In this document: piece after piece, positions 7,855 through 16,656 of the stretch
Numbering within the stretch: position 1 is the stretch's first letter
How the letters are laid out: the number at the start of each line of letters is the position of its first letter
Assembly (NCBI RefSeq): GCF_007748035.1
Contig: NZ_CP036278.1
Coordinates: 868,001 to 932,000, forward strand
Direction of reading: 5' to 3'
DNA length: 64,000 bases
DNA from: Aeoliella mucimassa
Lineage (GTDB): Bacteria > Planctomycetota > Planctomycetia > Pirellulales > Lacipirellulaceae
Translations under genes and position numbers: made by a program
Notes under the pieces: model-generated
The model's database searches: none
What the model was told of the DNA's origin: nothing
Seen by the model: only the letters and a program-made list of their open reading frames with translations

Positions 7855-8385
7855 TTACTGGTCGACCTGCACGCGGTCGTACAGCAAGCGGACAAAATCT
7901 TCGAGCAGCGGCCCGTCGGTCGACTCCAGAATCACGCGAACCTGCTGTAGCACTTCGCGTTTGCGATTCATCTGCTCGGCTGCGGCAACGGCTCCCTGTT
8001 CGTTGAGCGACCCGCCATGCCCGAACCGGCTGGCCAGCTCGGCAAAGTCGGCAGCCGCCCAATCGCGAAACAACTCGGGATGCGATTCAATCACCTGGCT
8101 GACCACCGGATTGGTCGCCAGATCGAAGCCTGCAGCAGCGATGCTGGGGCCATCGACAAACAGCTGGTCGACCTCCACCCCGAGGCCAGTAGCCAGACGG
8201 GCCAGCGACCGCGCGTGGGGGCGGGTTTCGCCACGGGCGATGCCGCGGACGGTCCGCTCGTCGAGCCCCGAGGCGTCGACCACGTCGTCGTAGGTCAGGT
8301 GATACTTGGCCATCAGACGACGCAAATTACCAGCAACGGTGGCTGCTGAAACAGCCGGCGGCAGGCTCGTCGACGCTGCAGACAT
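7855..8385 (-). CDS. XRE-family helix-turn-helix transcriptional regulator
   Basis: 176 residues from ATG 8385 (MSAASTSLPP); a longer reading to 8439 would overlap the inverted repeat described at 8422-8441. The Cro/C1-type HTH is NLRRLMAKYHLTYDDVVDASGLDERTVRGIARGE, followed by the family-typical ARSLARLATGLGVEVDQLF. The C-terminal part (FDLATNPVVSQVIESHPELF and the helix ending LLYDRVQVDQ) is of unknown role. It lies 44 bp upstream of the sulfatase gene in the same direction, so the two may be co-transcribed and the sulfatase may be under its control (inference). Confidence 0.82.
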   Translation of the reverse strand: MSAASTSLPPAVSAATVAGNLRRLMAKYHLTYDDVVDASGLDERTVRGIARGETRPHARSLARLATGLGVEVDQLFVDGPSIAAAGFDLATNPVVSQVIESHPELFRDWAAADFAELASRFGHGGSLNEQGAVAAAEQMNRKREVLQQVRVILESTDGPLLEDFVRLLYDRVQVDQ

Positions 8386-8421
8386 GAAAAATGCGGCTCG
8401 TAGTCGGGGAAATGAGTCGAA

Positions 8422-8441
8422 GTGTGTACATAAGTACACAC
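8422..8441. promoter_or_regulatory. Perfect inverted repeat, likely operator of the XRE regulator
   Basis: GTGTGTAC-ATAA-GTACACAC: two 8-base arms with a 4-base spacer, 37 bp upstream of the regulator start at 8385. A symmetric site at this spot suits binding by an HTH dimer and autoregulation. The match is exact; the function is inferred. Confidence 0.6.
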
Positions 8442-8598
8442 CCTTCGGAAGGGAGAGTCAAGGGAAAAACGGGTGCTTGGCAAAGATTTAACGTCCTGGT
8501 GCGAATAGGCGAACAGAAAAAAGCCGGTTTCCTGCCCCGAATCGTGGGCTGAAGCGGCTACCGAGTCGCCTGAACGCAGAATCCAATGCGGGCCCCCG

Positions 8599-8629
8599 TT
8601 GCCAACAGGGATTCGAAGACTGCTATAAT
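8599..8629 (+). promoter_or_regulatory. Sigma-70-like promoter for the lipoprotein/ABC genes
   Basis: TTGCCA at 8599-8604 and TATAAT at 8624-8629 with a 19-base spacer, about 120 bp upstream of the start at 8749. The -10 element is a perfect match to the consensus; the spacer is long. Confidence 0.5.
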
Positions 8630-8748
8630 TACAGGCTTAAGAAATAAGCCAGCGGATGGCCGCCGAATACCCAGGTGCCGGTGTTTGCCATGCTGTGGAT
8701 AGTTTTGCGATACCGACCGCCGAAATTCGACCCCCCACGCTTCGACTC

Positions 8749-11268
8749 ATGCTCACTTCGTTCACGCGATCGTTTGTCCGCAGCTTGCTCTGCCTGATGG
8801 TGATCTGCATGCTGATCGGTGCTACCGGCTGTGGCGGCTGTCGCAACGAGACCCCGCAGCAGCGCCAGGCCCGACTCGATAAGGAAGCCGCGGAGAAAAA
8901 GAAGAAGGAAGAGGAGGAACGCAAGCGGAAGGAAGAAGAGAAAAAGAAGCAGGCCTTCATCGTCGAGCCGCCGGTCACCAAGCCGAGTGATACTGAGAAT
9001 CAGCGGTCGCTGGCCAAGCGGGGCCACTGGATGACCGTTACCCAGCTTATGAAGTCGAACAAGGACGACTGGGGAGGCGACACCACGCTGCAGGTGACCG
9101 ACAGCCAGGGCAATCCTGTGCCGATCGAGCTTACCGCCTTCACGCTCAGCAGCACCCGCCCGGTGGCATTAGCCAAAGGCCGGCCGCGGCAGGTCGAAAA
9201 CGTGTTCCTGGTCCCGAGCACCGGCAAGTCGGCCAGCGTGCGTTGTACGCTGCGCGAACGCAATTACGGGGCGGTGGTCGGTGGGCTACCGCTCGGAGCA
9301 CCGCTGAGGATGATGGAGTCGTATCAGTACTTCTTTGTCGTGTTGGCCAAGGAACGCAATCGCTATACGTTCCTGAAAACGCTCAATGGGGTCACGGTTC
9401 CGCAATCGTCCGACGACGTGAACTTCAGTAATACCGACATCAATCACTACCAGGTGCTGTTGCCCGATATCTCGAAGCAGGTACCGCTGCCCGACAATCC
9501 GCTATGCTGGTCGACCATCGCTTACATTTTGTGGGACGAGGTCGATCCCGATCAGCTCGACCGCCAGCGCCGCGAGGCGCTGATCGACTGGTTGCATTGG
9601 GGCGGGCAGTTGGTGGTCAACGGACCCGACTCGCTAAAGCTACTGGAAGGCAGCTTTTTGGCTCCCTACCTGCCAGCCACCGATGGCGGTGCTGAAGTGA
9701 TTACGCAGGACGACATCGAAGCCCTCAACACCTATTGGACCAGCAAGTCGCGGTCGAAGACCAAGCCGCTGAAGCTCACCCGCGATTGGTCGGGTATCAA
9801 GCTCAACATGGCCGAGGGAGTGAGCACCGACGAAGGGCTGGCCGCAGCGACCGGTGGGCTGTTCGTCGAACGGCAGGTGGGCCGCGGGCGGATTGTGCTT
9901 TCGAGAATCCAAATTGCCCAGCGGGATCTGTTGTCGTGGTCGCCGCACTACGACGACTTCTTCAACGCGGGCGTCATGCGGCGGCTTCCTCGTACCTGGA
10001 GGACCAGCTCGTTTGGCAATTCGTTTAGCGATTTACATGCCGAGTGGGCGGGAGTGCCCGACCGGATGCGCGACGCTCAGTACGTAACAAACTATCGGTT
10101 GTTCTCTCGCGACGTGCACGACGATCCGGAGGCAACCAATCAAGTGATCGTGTCCAACGACGATGCAATCGACCTCAAGTACGAGGCGCCGATTCCCGGC
10201 GGTATCGGATCGTGGAACGATTTCAACGCAACGAGCAGCGCGGCTCGCGAATCGCTTCGCAAGGCGGCCGGCGTGCGGGTGCCGCCGGCTTCGTTCGTGG
10301 TGAACTGCCTGGCCGTGTACCTGGTGGTGCTGGTGCCACTGAATTGGCTGTTCTTTAAAGCCTTGGGTAAGGTGGAGTACGCCTGGATTGCGGCCCCGAT
10401 CATCGCGCTGATCGGCACCGCGGTCGTGGTAAAGCAGGCTCAGCTCGACATCGGTTTCGTGCGTGCCCAAACCGAAATCGCCCTGCTCGAAGTGCAAGGC
10501 GAGTATCCTCGCGCCCACCTGTCGCGTTATACCGCCCTGTATACGTCGCTCTCGACCTCGTACGATGCCGAATTCGAAGACCCCAACGCCCTGGCGGCAC
10601 CGTTCCCACGCGGTAAAGACTTCCGCATGCTGATCGGGCAGTCGCGTAGCGAAATGGAATTGGCCCAGAACAAGACCTCGACCCTGCATGGCATGCAAGT
10701 CTCGAGTGCAACGACCGACATGCTTCACAGCGAACAGATGATCGCGCTCGACGGCCCGATTCTGTTCGAGCGGAAGTCGGAGAATAGCGGCAACCTGGTG
10801 AATCAGTCGCAGTTCAAGCTGCAGAGCGTCGCCATTGTTCGGCGGAGCGACAAGGATGGCGAACGCCGTTTGCTTGGCAGTTGGGTCGGCAGCCTGGATC
10901 CGAAGCGGTCGATGACCGTAAGCATGGTTCCGCTCGACGAGAATCGATTTGACTCGGAGCGGAAGCAGGAGAACGAACAGCACGCTGATCGGCTCGACCT
11001 CGAACCGATGTTCGCCCTGGCGCTCGATTCGCTGCACATGGAAGATGGCGAGGTGCGGCTCGTCGCCCGTGTCGACGAAGTGCTGCCAGGTGTTGCGGTC
11101 ACACCGTCGGCCGCCCAGGTGCGCGGGGCCGCGTTGGTCGTAGCCCACTTGGGCAACGACGCGTTGCCGCTCCCTGTGCCCGACGAAAACTCGCCGTTGG
11201 ATGTGGTCGACTCTTCCGCACCGTCGAGCAACTCGATCGACGACTATTTTGGTCCCGATGGACTCTAA
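8749..11268 (+). CDS. Large membrane-anchored lipoprotein with charged coil, partner of ABC ATPase
   Basis: 839 residues from ATG 8749. A hydrophobic leader ends GATGC, so Cys28 is a probable lipidation site. It is followed by a Lys/Glu/Arg-rich helix (residues about 45-75). The middle includes REALIDWLHWGGQLVVNGPDSL, reminiscent of a class I glutamine-amidotransferase-like (DUF4350-type) fold. Two membrane helices lie near residues 515-538 (VVNCLAVYLVVLVPLNWLFF) and 542-562 (AWIAAPIIALIGTAVVVKQ). The remaining 270 residues are probably extracytoplasmic. The ABC ATPase begins 47 bp downstream, so they probably act together, much as GldG-like proteins accompany ABC exporters; that comparison is an inference. 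Confidence 0.65.
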   Translation: MLTSFTRSFVRSLLCLMVICMLIGATGCGGCRNETPQQRQARLDKEAAEKKKKEEEERKRKEEEKKKQAFIVEPPVTKPSDTENQRSLAKRGHWMTVTQLMKSNKDDWGGDTTLQVTDSQGNPVPIELTAFTLSSTRPVALAKGRPRQVENVFLVPSTGKSASVRCTLRERNYGAVVGGLPLGAPLRMMESYQYFFVVLAKERNRYTFLKTLNGVTVPQSSDDVNFSNTDINHYQVLLPDISKQVPLPDNPLCWSTIAYILWDEVDPDQLDRQRREALIDWLHWGGQLVVNGPDSLKLLEGSFLAPYLPATDGGAEVITQDDIEALNTYWTSKSRSKTKPLKLTRDWSGIKLNMAEGVSTDEGLAAATGGLFVERQVGRGRIVLSRIQIAQRDLLSWSPHYDDFFNAGVMRRLPRTWRTSSFGNSFSDLHAEWAGVPDRMRDAQYVTNYRLFSRDVHDDPEATNQVIVSNDDAIDLKYEAPIPGGIGSWNDFNATSSAARESLRKAAGVRVPPASFVVNCLAVYLVVLVPLNWLFFKALGKVEYAWIAAPIIALIGTAVVVKQAQLDIGFVRAQTEIALLEVQGEYPRAHLSRYTALYTSLSTSYDAEFEDPNALAAPFPRGKDFRMLIGQSRSEMELAQNKTSTLHGMQVSSATTDMLHSEQMIALDGPILFERKSENSGNLVNQSQFKLQSVAIVRRSDKDGERRLLGSWVGSLDPKRSMTVSMVPLDENRFDSERKQENEQHADRLDLEPMFALALDSLHMEDGEVRLVARVDEVLPGVAVTPSAAQVRGAALVVAHLGNDALPLPVPDENSPLDVVDSSAPSSNSIDDYFGPDGL

Positions 11269-11315
11269 GTGATTCCTGCTTTCCCTTTCCTGAACTTGGT
11301 TCCCCGCTGCACGCC

Positions 11316-12242
11316 ATGATTTCGATTCGCAACTTTGGCAAGACCTATGGCGACTTTGTCGCGGTAGAGAACTTGAATCTCGACATCGCCGCGGGCGAGA
11401 TGTTTGGCTTCATCGGCCCGAACGGGGCCGGCAAAAGCACGACCATTCGCTTTCTCGCCACGCTGCTGCGTGCCACCACTGGCGAGGCCACGGTCAACGG
11501 GCATAGCGTTACCAGCGACCCACTGGCGGTGCGGCAAAGCGTCGGCTACATGCCCGACACCTTCGGCGTGTACGACGGCATGAAGGTCTGGGAGTTCCTC
11601 GATTTCTTTGCGGTCGCCTACCAGATACCGAAGGGCCAGCGCAAGGGCGTGATCGGCGACGTGCTGGAGCTGCTCGATCTGACCCACAAACGCGACGACT
11701 ACGTCAACGGCTTGTCGCGCGGCATGAAGCAGCGTTTGTGCCTGGCCAAGACCTTGGTGCACGATCCTCCGGTGCTGATTCTCGACGAACCAGCCAGTGG
11801 TCTCGACCCCCGCGCCCGGTTGGAGGTGAAAGCACTGCTCAAAGAGCTACGAAGAATGGGCAAAACCATTCTTATCTCGAGCCATATCCTCACCGAACTG
11901 GCCGACTGCTGTACCTCGATCGGCATCATCGAGCGGGGGCAGCTGCTGCTCCACGGCCCGATCGACGAAGTCTACCGCCAGATTCAGCAGAACCACCGGC
12001 TTGAGATTCGCTTCGCCGGCGACATGGAAGCTGGCATCAGCTTGATTCGCAGCGATCCCCACGTGCGAAGCGTCCAAGTCAACAGCCGCAACTGCATTGT
12101 CGAAATGGGGGGCGAAGACACCGACGTGCAACGCCTGATGCGTCAGCTAGCAACGTCCGACGTCGGACTGATTTCGTTCGCCGACAAAGAACCGACGCTC
12201 GAAGATGTGTTCATGATGGTAACCAAGGGCCTTGTGACCTAA
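11316..12242 (+). CDS. ABC transporter ATP-binding protein
   Basis: 308 residues, the ATP-hydrolysing subunit of an ABC exporter. Walker A is GPNGAGKST (residues 34-42), the signature is LSRGMKQRL, and Walker B with the D-loop is VLILDEPASGLDP. The switch His is in ISSHILTELADCC. A C-terminal extension of about 90 residues (LEIRFAGDMEAGISLIRSDP onward) is typical of the CcmA/NatA-like ABC-2 group. No permease follows: the next gene is on the other strand and 126 bp away. The preceding two-helix lipoprotein is the only local membrane partner, so a permease must be elsewhere. Confidence 0.93.
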   Translation: MISIRNFGKTYGDFVAVENLNLDIAAGEMFGFIGPNGAGKSTTIRFLATLLRATTGEATVNGHSVTSDPLAVRQSVGYMPDTFGVYDGMKVWEFLDFFAVAYQIPKGQRKGVIGDVLELLDLTHKRDDYVNGLSRGMKQRLCLAKTLVHDPPVLILDEPASGLDPRARLEVKALLKELRRMGKTILISSHILTELADCCTSIGIIERGQLLLHGPIDEVYRQIQQNHRLEIRFAGDMEAGISLIRSDPHVRSVQVNSRNCIVEMGGEDTDVQRLMRQLATSDVGLISFADKEPTLEDVFMMVTKGLVT

Positions 12243-12264
12243 CGGGCTTCTGGGGTGTTTTTTA

Positions 12265-12329
12265 GCCACGGATTCACACAGATTGAACACGGATGTGGGC
12301 CGATTGCTGATCCGTGTTTCATCCGTGGC
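12265..12329. repeat. Intergenic inverted repeat (GCCACGGAT family)
   Basis: Left arm GCCACGGAT, then GAACACGGAT; right arm ATCCGTGTTTCATCCGTGGC. T6 lies on the outer left and A7 on the outer right, extending the symmetry. The T-runs are on the wrong side for an intrinsic terminator on either strand. It resembles the dispersed GCCACGGATGAA-type repeats of planctomycete genomes (from memory). Confidence 0.65.
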
Positions 12330-12367
12330 CAAAAAAACTCGGAGAGTACAAGAAACTAGCAGCCGGG

Positions 12368-12898
12368 CTACTCGAACAAGATCGGTCCGGCGCTGTTTTC
12401 TTCCGACTCCCACTCTTTGCGAACTTCAGCCAGGCCGACGGTGCAGATGTCGAAGCAGTCCGACAGTCGTTGCAGCACTTCGGACGGGGCGAGTTCTTTC
12501 TCCACGGGAATCGTGCTCGCCAGACGGTAGTTGCGTTTGCCTTGATCGCGGTAGTCGAGCATCACGTCTTTGCCGCCGATCTTACGCATGCGATCGGCCA
12601 CCTCGGGATAAACACCGGTCCAGAACAGCGTGAAGTCGCCGATATGGCGATGCAGTTGCCGCTTCGCAGGTCCTTGCCGCTGAGAGACTTCCACCAGCAT
12701 GTCGGCGACTTGCGTCAGTCGATCGCCACGCGGGGTGCGTACCGAATAGACGTCGTCGAGACGTAGGAAACGCGTTAAGAGCTCCGATAGATAATCGACC
12801 AACGGTGGATCGGCCACCCCCAGTCGAGTCTGGAAAACGTACTCGGTCACGCCGGCAAAGAACTGACGAACCTGTTTACCTCGTGGATGTTCGTGCAT
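12368..12898 (-). CDS. Conserved-looking protein of unknown function
   Basis: 176 residues from ATG 12898 (MHEHPRGKQVRQFFAGVTEYVF); the upstream ATG at 12928 adds ten unlikely residues. The protein is helical and soluble, with KRQLHRHIGDFTLFWTGVYPEVADRM and a basic stretch DYRDQGKRNYRLAS. A VRQFFAGVTEYVFQTRLGVADPPLVDYLSELLTRFL start and a FDICTVGLAEVRKEWE end look like evolved protein rather than a chance frame. I do not recognise the family. It is convergent with the ABC ATPase gene. Confidence 0.6.
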   Translation of the reverse strand: MHEHPRGKQVRQFFAGVTEYVFQTRLGVADPPLVDYLSELLTRFLRLDDVYSVRTPRGDRLTQVADMLVEVSQRQGPAKRQLHRHIGDFTLFWTGVYPEVADRMRKIGGKDVMLDYRDQGKRNYRLASTIPVEKELAPSEVLQRLSDCFDICTVGLAEVRKEWESEENSAGPILFE

Positions 12899-13208
12899 CT
12901 GAGAAGGTCTCCTCACACTTGCATGCAATCCTGCCTTTGCAGTTTGGGCGCCTGTGGTTCCACCTGTAGCGACTCTACCTTTAACAGCAGTAGAACCACC
13001 AGTTCAATAGTAGTTCCCGCCTGTGAAGGTGTCCAATTTTCGGAAGAAACGTCTCTCGCGCATATGTCCCACACGCCGTCGTCAGGTAGTCGCAACTTGC
13101 AGTGGGGTAAGCACTTAAAGCAATTGGGCCGACACCCACGGAAGGCTTGTAGAAGGTATCGGCGAGAGGATTCGAGTGCGAAACCATCGCCGCCAAAGGA
13201 GCGGACGA
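12899..13208. other. Intergenic stretch with no supported gene
   Basis: About 310 bp between two minus-strand genes. An open minus-strand frame spans it but starts only inside the upstream gene; see rejected items. No terminator or RNA gene is visible. Confidence 0.4.
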
Positions 13209-14258
13209 CTACGAGGTCGCCAACGTTTGCGAAGCGGAGGTCGAGCGGGGGTAGAACAGCTCGCACGCCGCCCGCACTAATTGTTGAGCGCGGGGCGACG
13301 CGTCGACCGCCCGGGCTTCGAGCGGAATCAGCAGCCACCGCCCCGTGGGCCAGCGGACTTCCATCACTTTGCTGCAGTCTTCGAGCAACTGGTAGACGCG
13401 AGCGCGGGTCACCCCAAGTCGCTCGGCTTGTTGCTTTACCGTGGGGGTGTTGCCATCGGTCTGCAGGCGTTCGCTCGCCAGGTCGGCTACTTGCTCGCCG
13501 AGGTCGGTGCGAATCTGCGTTAGCAATGGAGTCACCAGGTTGCGACGTACTTCAGGCAGCGTAGGAGGCTTGGGTAGGTCGAGTACGCTGGTCAGCCAAT
13601 CGACCACCGGCGGCACGAACCGCGGCACCAGTTGCAGGTCGAGCGTATGGCTCGGCGTGGAGGTCGACACAGCCTCGTGTACGGTGCAGAACACCTCGAG
13701 AATGGCATGCAGCCGTTTCTCGCCGTGGGTGCGCATGCGGCGAATCTCGGCTAGCGACTTGTCGACGTACTCCCCGAGCGACTTGTGCCAGATCACGGTC
13801 GGCAGCATCTGCAGCGAGGGAGCGAGCTGGCCTAGCTTGTAGTCGACGAACTCATGCCGACGGACCGACTCGCACCAGCTGGCCCAAAGCGACTCGGAGA
13901 CCGCGGTGGGATCGAAGCCTGTGCCAAGGTCGGTGCCGGTCGCGTGACGCTCGTCCATCCCGAACGGCGTATTGCACACGTCGGCCTTGATCGCCCGCCG
14001 AATCAGAGTGAATAGGCCTTCGATCTTCTTTTGTCCCACGCCGGGCGTTTTGATCAATTGCTCAAACGGCACTTCGAGCAGCGTGCGAAGGTCGCGGTCG
14101 AGAAAAGCGATCGGCAACCGCCGGTCGGTGGGGAGTACCCAATACGAGAGTTGTTTGTCCAGACGTCCGTCATCGGGCAGCTCGAACAGCTGCTTGCAGA
14201 GTCGCTGATAGGTGCCTACTTGCCGGTAGGTGCTGGAAGTCGGGGCTTTCCTTGCCAT
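13209..14258 (-). CDS. Putative DNA-binding protein with helix-hairpin-helix and HTH segments
   Basis: 349 residues. Near residues 68-90 it has FEQLIKTPGVGQKKIEGLFTLIRRA, a helix-hairpin-helix (TPGVGQKK hairpin) like that in RNA polymerase alpha C-terminal or DNA-repair domains. Near residues 275-300 the segment TVKQQAERLGVTRARVYQLLEDC is a sigma-70 region-4-like helix-turn-helix. The middle is helical with no motif I know. The combination suggests sequence-specific DNA binding, possibly a planctomycete-specific regulator. It is monocistronic as far as can be seen, with more than 500 bp of noncoding DNA upstream. Confidence 0.65.
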   Translation of the reverse strand: MARKAPTSSTYRQVGTYQRLCKQLFELPDDGRLDKQLSYWVLPTDRRLPIAFLDRDLRTLLEVPFEQLIKTPGVGQKKIEGLFTLIRRAIKADVCNTPFGMDERHATGTDLGTGFDPTAVSESLWASWCESVRRHEFVDYKLGQLAPSLQMLPTVIWHKSLGEYVDKSLAEIRRMRTHGEKRLHAILEVFCTVHEAVSTSTPSHTLDLQLVPRFVPPVVDWLTSVLDLPKPPTLPEVRRNLVTPLLTQIRTDLGEQVADLASERLQTDGNTPTVKQQAERLGVTRARVYQLLEDCSKVMEVRWPTGRWLLIPLEARAVDASPRAQQLVRAACELFYPRSTSASQTLATS

Positions 14259-14777
14259 TTAGTTGCGATTCCCAAAGCTAGTATAAAACGCATGTTTGCA
14301 GCCGTACGGCCCCCTGCGCACTGGTAGCGCCGGCCGCTAGCGGACTGTAAGTGATCGATGCGTTCCAGTTTACATATCAGCAGCGGTCGCTACTGTCGCG
14401 TGCGTGCGATAAAAGCCGATACGATGGGGGGAATCGGGGTGGGAAATGCTCAGGATTCGCATCGGCAAATAGAAACGTTTCTGCTGCCAGCATTGTGGAG
14501 TAGAGCGGCTAAAAGTCAAGCTGGTTACCTAGTTTACTTGATAAGCAGGGTCGCCCCCTCGCGCGCCCGCGCACCGCCACCCCGGGCAAACCCTCCGTCG
14601 GAGGTAGACAATCGATCTCGAAAATCATTGCCCAGGATTTTATTGCTTTGCGATGCAATTGCCGGTATGCTGATAGTCGACAGCGGTTCTTTTCTATTTG
14701 TCTTGCAGCCAGGGGAGGCAGCAAGATGCAATGCTGCTGGCGGGAATGCCAGTGGCTACAAAGCAGGAGTGCTGGTC
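14259..14777. other. Intergenic region, about 520 bp, between divergent genes
   Basis: Lies between the HhH/HTH gene (minus) and the zinc-ribbon gene (plus), so it should hold both promoters. Open frames here (for example the extension of the zinc-ribbon frame back to 14358) give low-complexity Arg/Pro-rich peptides and are not believable. No RNA gene was recognised. Confidence 0.4.
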
Positions 14778-15149
14778 ATGGGCATTCAGGTGCGGTGTCC
14801 GCATGGGCACATCTTTAAGGTCAAAGACAAGTATGCCGGCAAACGCGGCTTATGCCCGCATTGCATCGGGCAGGTCATTGTCGAGGTACCCGCGTTGGAT
14901 GCCGCGGACAAAATGCAGAAGGCCTATCGTCAGGCGGTGGTCGACGAACAGCGGCACATGCATCATCCAGCCGACAACGAAAGCTCCTCGATTTTCGACG
15001 ACATGCCGCAAGAGATGGACTCGAGCACCAGCGGCAGTCTGCTCGGCTCGAGCGTGATCCGGCATCATGTGAAATGCGAGTTCTGCAACCAGTCGGTACC
15101 GATGTGGTACGCCAAGTGCCCGAAGTGTGGACACTTCATGGAGCAGTAG
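14778..15149 (+). CDS. Zinc-ribbon protein with two cysteine clusters
   Basis: 123 residues from ATG 14778. The N-terminal ribbon is QVRCPHGHIFKVKDKYAGKRGLCPHC (C-P-H-G-H then C-P-H-C), a planctomycete-type variant of the MJ0042-like ribbon. The C-terminal ribbon is CEFCNQSVPMWYAKCPKCG. A helical Gln/His-rich and then Ser/Asp-rich linker joins them. This form is frequent in planctomycetes as a small accessory protein; the partner is unknown. An upstream in-frame reading of 140 residues to 14358 is rejected because its composition looks noncoding. Confidence 0.75.
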   Translation: MGIQVRCPHGHIFKVKDKYAGKRGLCPHCIGQVIVEVPALDAADKMQKAYRQAVVDEQRHMHHPADNESSSIFDDMPQEMDSSTSGSLLGSSVIRHHVKCEFCNQSVPMWYAKCPKCGHFMEQ

Positions 15150-15167
15150 CGCGTGGGATGTAGGCTT

Positions 15168-15202
<35 letters not shown>

Positions 15203-15213
15203 TGGGCCACGGG

Positions 15214-16548
15214 CTACTCGCCGGCGTTTGCCTCACTCAATATCTTGGTGATCTTCGCGGCCGCTTCGCTTTGTGCGACGGTTTCGCTCGACCCATCACT
15301 CAGGTTCTTTACCTGACACTGTCCGGCTGCTATTTCGTCGGGGCCGGCGATCACTGCCACGCGGTGGCCGCGTTTGTCGGCGTATTGCAACTGCTTGCCG
15401 AGCTTTTTGGGCTCGCCATACAGTTCGACCTTCAGGCCGGCGGCTCGCAGATCGGCCGCTAGTTTCAGCAGCGGACCCAGCAGCTCGGCATTGAACAGCG
15501 GAACAAACACCTCGGCCGGCGTGCGTACTTCGGGCAGCAGGCCCAGCTCTTCCATGGCCGATAGCAAGCGGTCGAGGCCGAGCGACGCGCCGATGCCTGG
15601 CAGCCGCTGCTTGGTAAACATCTGGGCCAGATTGTCGTACCGCCCACCGCTGGCAACGCTGCCGATGTCGGGCAGCTGCGCGAGCGTGGTCTCGTAGATC
15701 ATGCCGGTGTAGTAGTCGAGCCCGCGGGCGATCGACACGTCGAGCTTCACCCGCGCGGGATCCACGCCAGCGGCTGAAATGCCAGCCAGCACTTCAGTCA
15801 ATCGGGCGAGTCCCGCCTGGCCGACTTCCGAGCCTTCAACCATCGGGGCGAGTTGCTCGAGTACTTGGTCGTTGGTACCGCTGAGGGCGGCAAACGCCAG
15901 CACCTTGTCGGCCTGCTCGGCGGTCGCGCCGGCCGTGGACTGCATTTCGGCGGCGACCTTCTCTGGGCCGATCTTCGCCAGCTTATCGATGGCTCGCAGC
16001 ACGTGCGTCGACTGATCCAACAGCCCGAGCGATTCGAGCACGCCGTTTAGCACGCCGCGGTGATTCACCTGCAGGGTGAACTGCCCGCCGAAGCCGATTT
16101 GGGTCAAGAGATCGTGAATCACCAGCGCGGTCTCAATGTCGCTGGCGACCGACTCGGTGCCGATGGTGTCGAAGTCGCACTGGATGAACTCGCGGTAGCG
16201 GCCCCGCTGGGTGTTCTCGCCGCGCCAGACGGGGGCAATGTGGTACCGCTTGAATGGCAGCCCCAGTTCCTGGGCGTACTGGGCCGAGAACCGGGCGAGC
16301 GGCACCGTGAGGTCGAACCGCATGCCGACCTCCCGCCCGCCGGCGTCGGTAAACTTGTAGAGCTGCTTGTCGGTCTCGTCCGAGCCCTTGCCGGCCAGGA
16401 TCTCCAGGTACTCGAGCGCCGGCGTGTCGATTGGCGCAAACCCGTACGAACGATACACCTCCCGCGCGGTCTGCATCAGCGCCTCGCGAGGCAGCATGGC
16501 CTGAGGCAAATAGTCGCGGAAACCTTTAAGCGTACGGGGCTGGATCAT
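15214..16548 (-). CDS. hisS: Histidine--tRNA ligase
   Basis: 444 residues; charges tRNA-His. The class II catalytic core starts IQPRTLKGFRDYLPQAMLPREALM, with TPALEYLEILAGK and motif 2 near FKRYHIAPVWRGENTQRGRYREFIQCD. The histidine-specific motif is ARGLDYYTGMIYE. Motif 3 is GVGASLGLDRLL-like (PGIGASLGLDRLLSAMEEL). The C-terminal anticodon-binding domain begins near EVFVPLFNAELLGPLLKLAADLRAAGLKVE. Length is normal for the bacterial enzyme. It is a single-gene unit; the second IS copy lies 110 bp upstream of its start and could affect its promoter. Confidence 0.96.
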   Translation of the reverse strand: MIQPRTLKGFRDYLPQAMLPREALMQTAREVYRSYGFAPIDTPALEYLEILAGKGSDETDKQLYKFTDAGGREVGMRFDLTVPLARFSAQYAQELGLPFKRYHIAPVWRGENTQRGRYREFIQCDFDTIGTESVASDIETALVIHDLLTQIGFGGQFTLQVNHRGVLNGVLESLGLLDQSTHVLRAIDKLAKIGPEKVAAEMQSTAGATAEQADKVLAFAALSGTNDQVLEQLAPMVEGSEVGQAGLARLTEVLAGISAAGVDPARVKLDVSIARGLDYYTGMIYETTLAQLPDIGSVASGGRYDNLAQMFTKQRLPGIGASLGLDRLLSAMEELGLLPEVRTPAEVFVPLFNAELLGPLLKLAADLRAAGLKVELYGEPKKLGKQLQYADKRGHRVAVIAGPDEIAAGQCQVKNLSDGSSETVAQSEAAAKITKILSEANAGE

Positions 16549-16589
16549 GGGGTAGGGGGGAGGTGTCGGGGATAAAGTTCGGAGAGGGG

Positions 16590-16656
16590 GAACACTAATC
16601 TACGCTAATAACCGCTAATCTTTACTAATCCCATCAGCGACTATTAGCGAAGATTA
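16590..16656. repeat. Palindromic repeat split by IS copy 2
   Basis: The left arm at 16590-16610 (GAACACTAATCT then ACGCTAATA) is the reverse complement, with one mismatch in 21, of TATTAGCGAAGATTA (16642-16656) joined to GTGTTC after the IS (17507-17512). The spacer contains further CGCTAATC words. The IS therefore landed inside the right arm. Confidence 0.8.

Noticed and set aside
8386-8439. Longer XRE regulator start at 8439
   Set aside because: It would place the start inside the perfect inverted repeat and add a peptide (MYLCTHFDSFPRLRAAFF) unlike the regulator family; MSAAST at 8385 suits better.
12913-13338. 141-residue minus-strand frame in the gap between two genes, with a Cys-rich centre
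   Set aside because: Its only start lies 130 bp inside the HhH/HTH gene and the first third has shadow-like Arg/Pro composition; no alternative GTG or TTG start in the free part.
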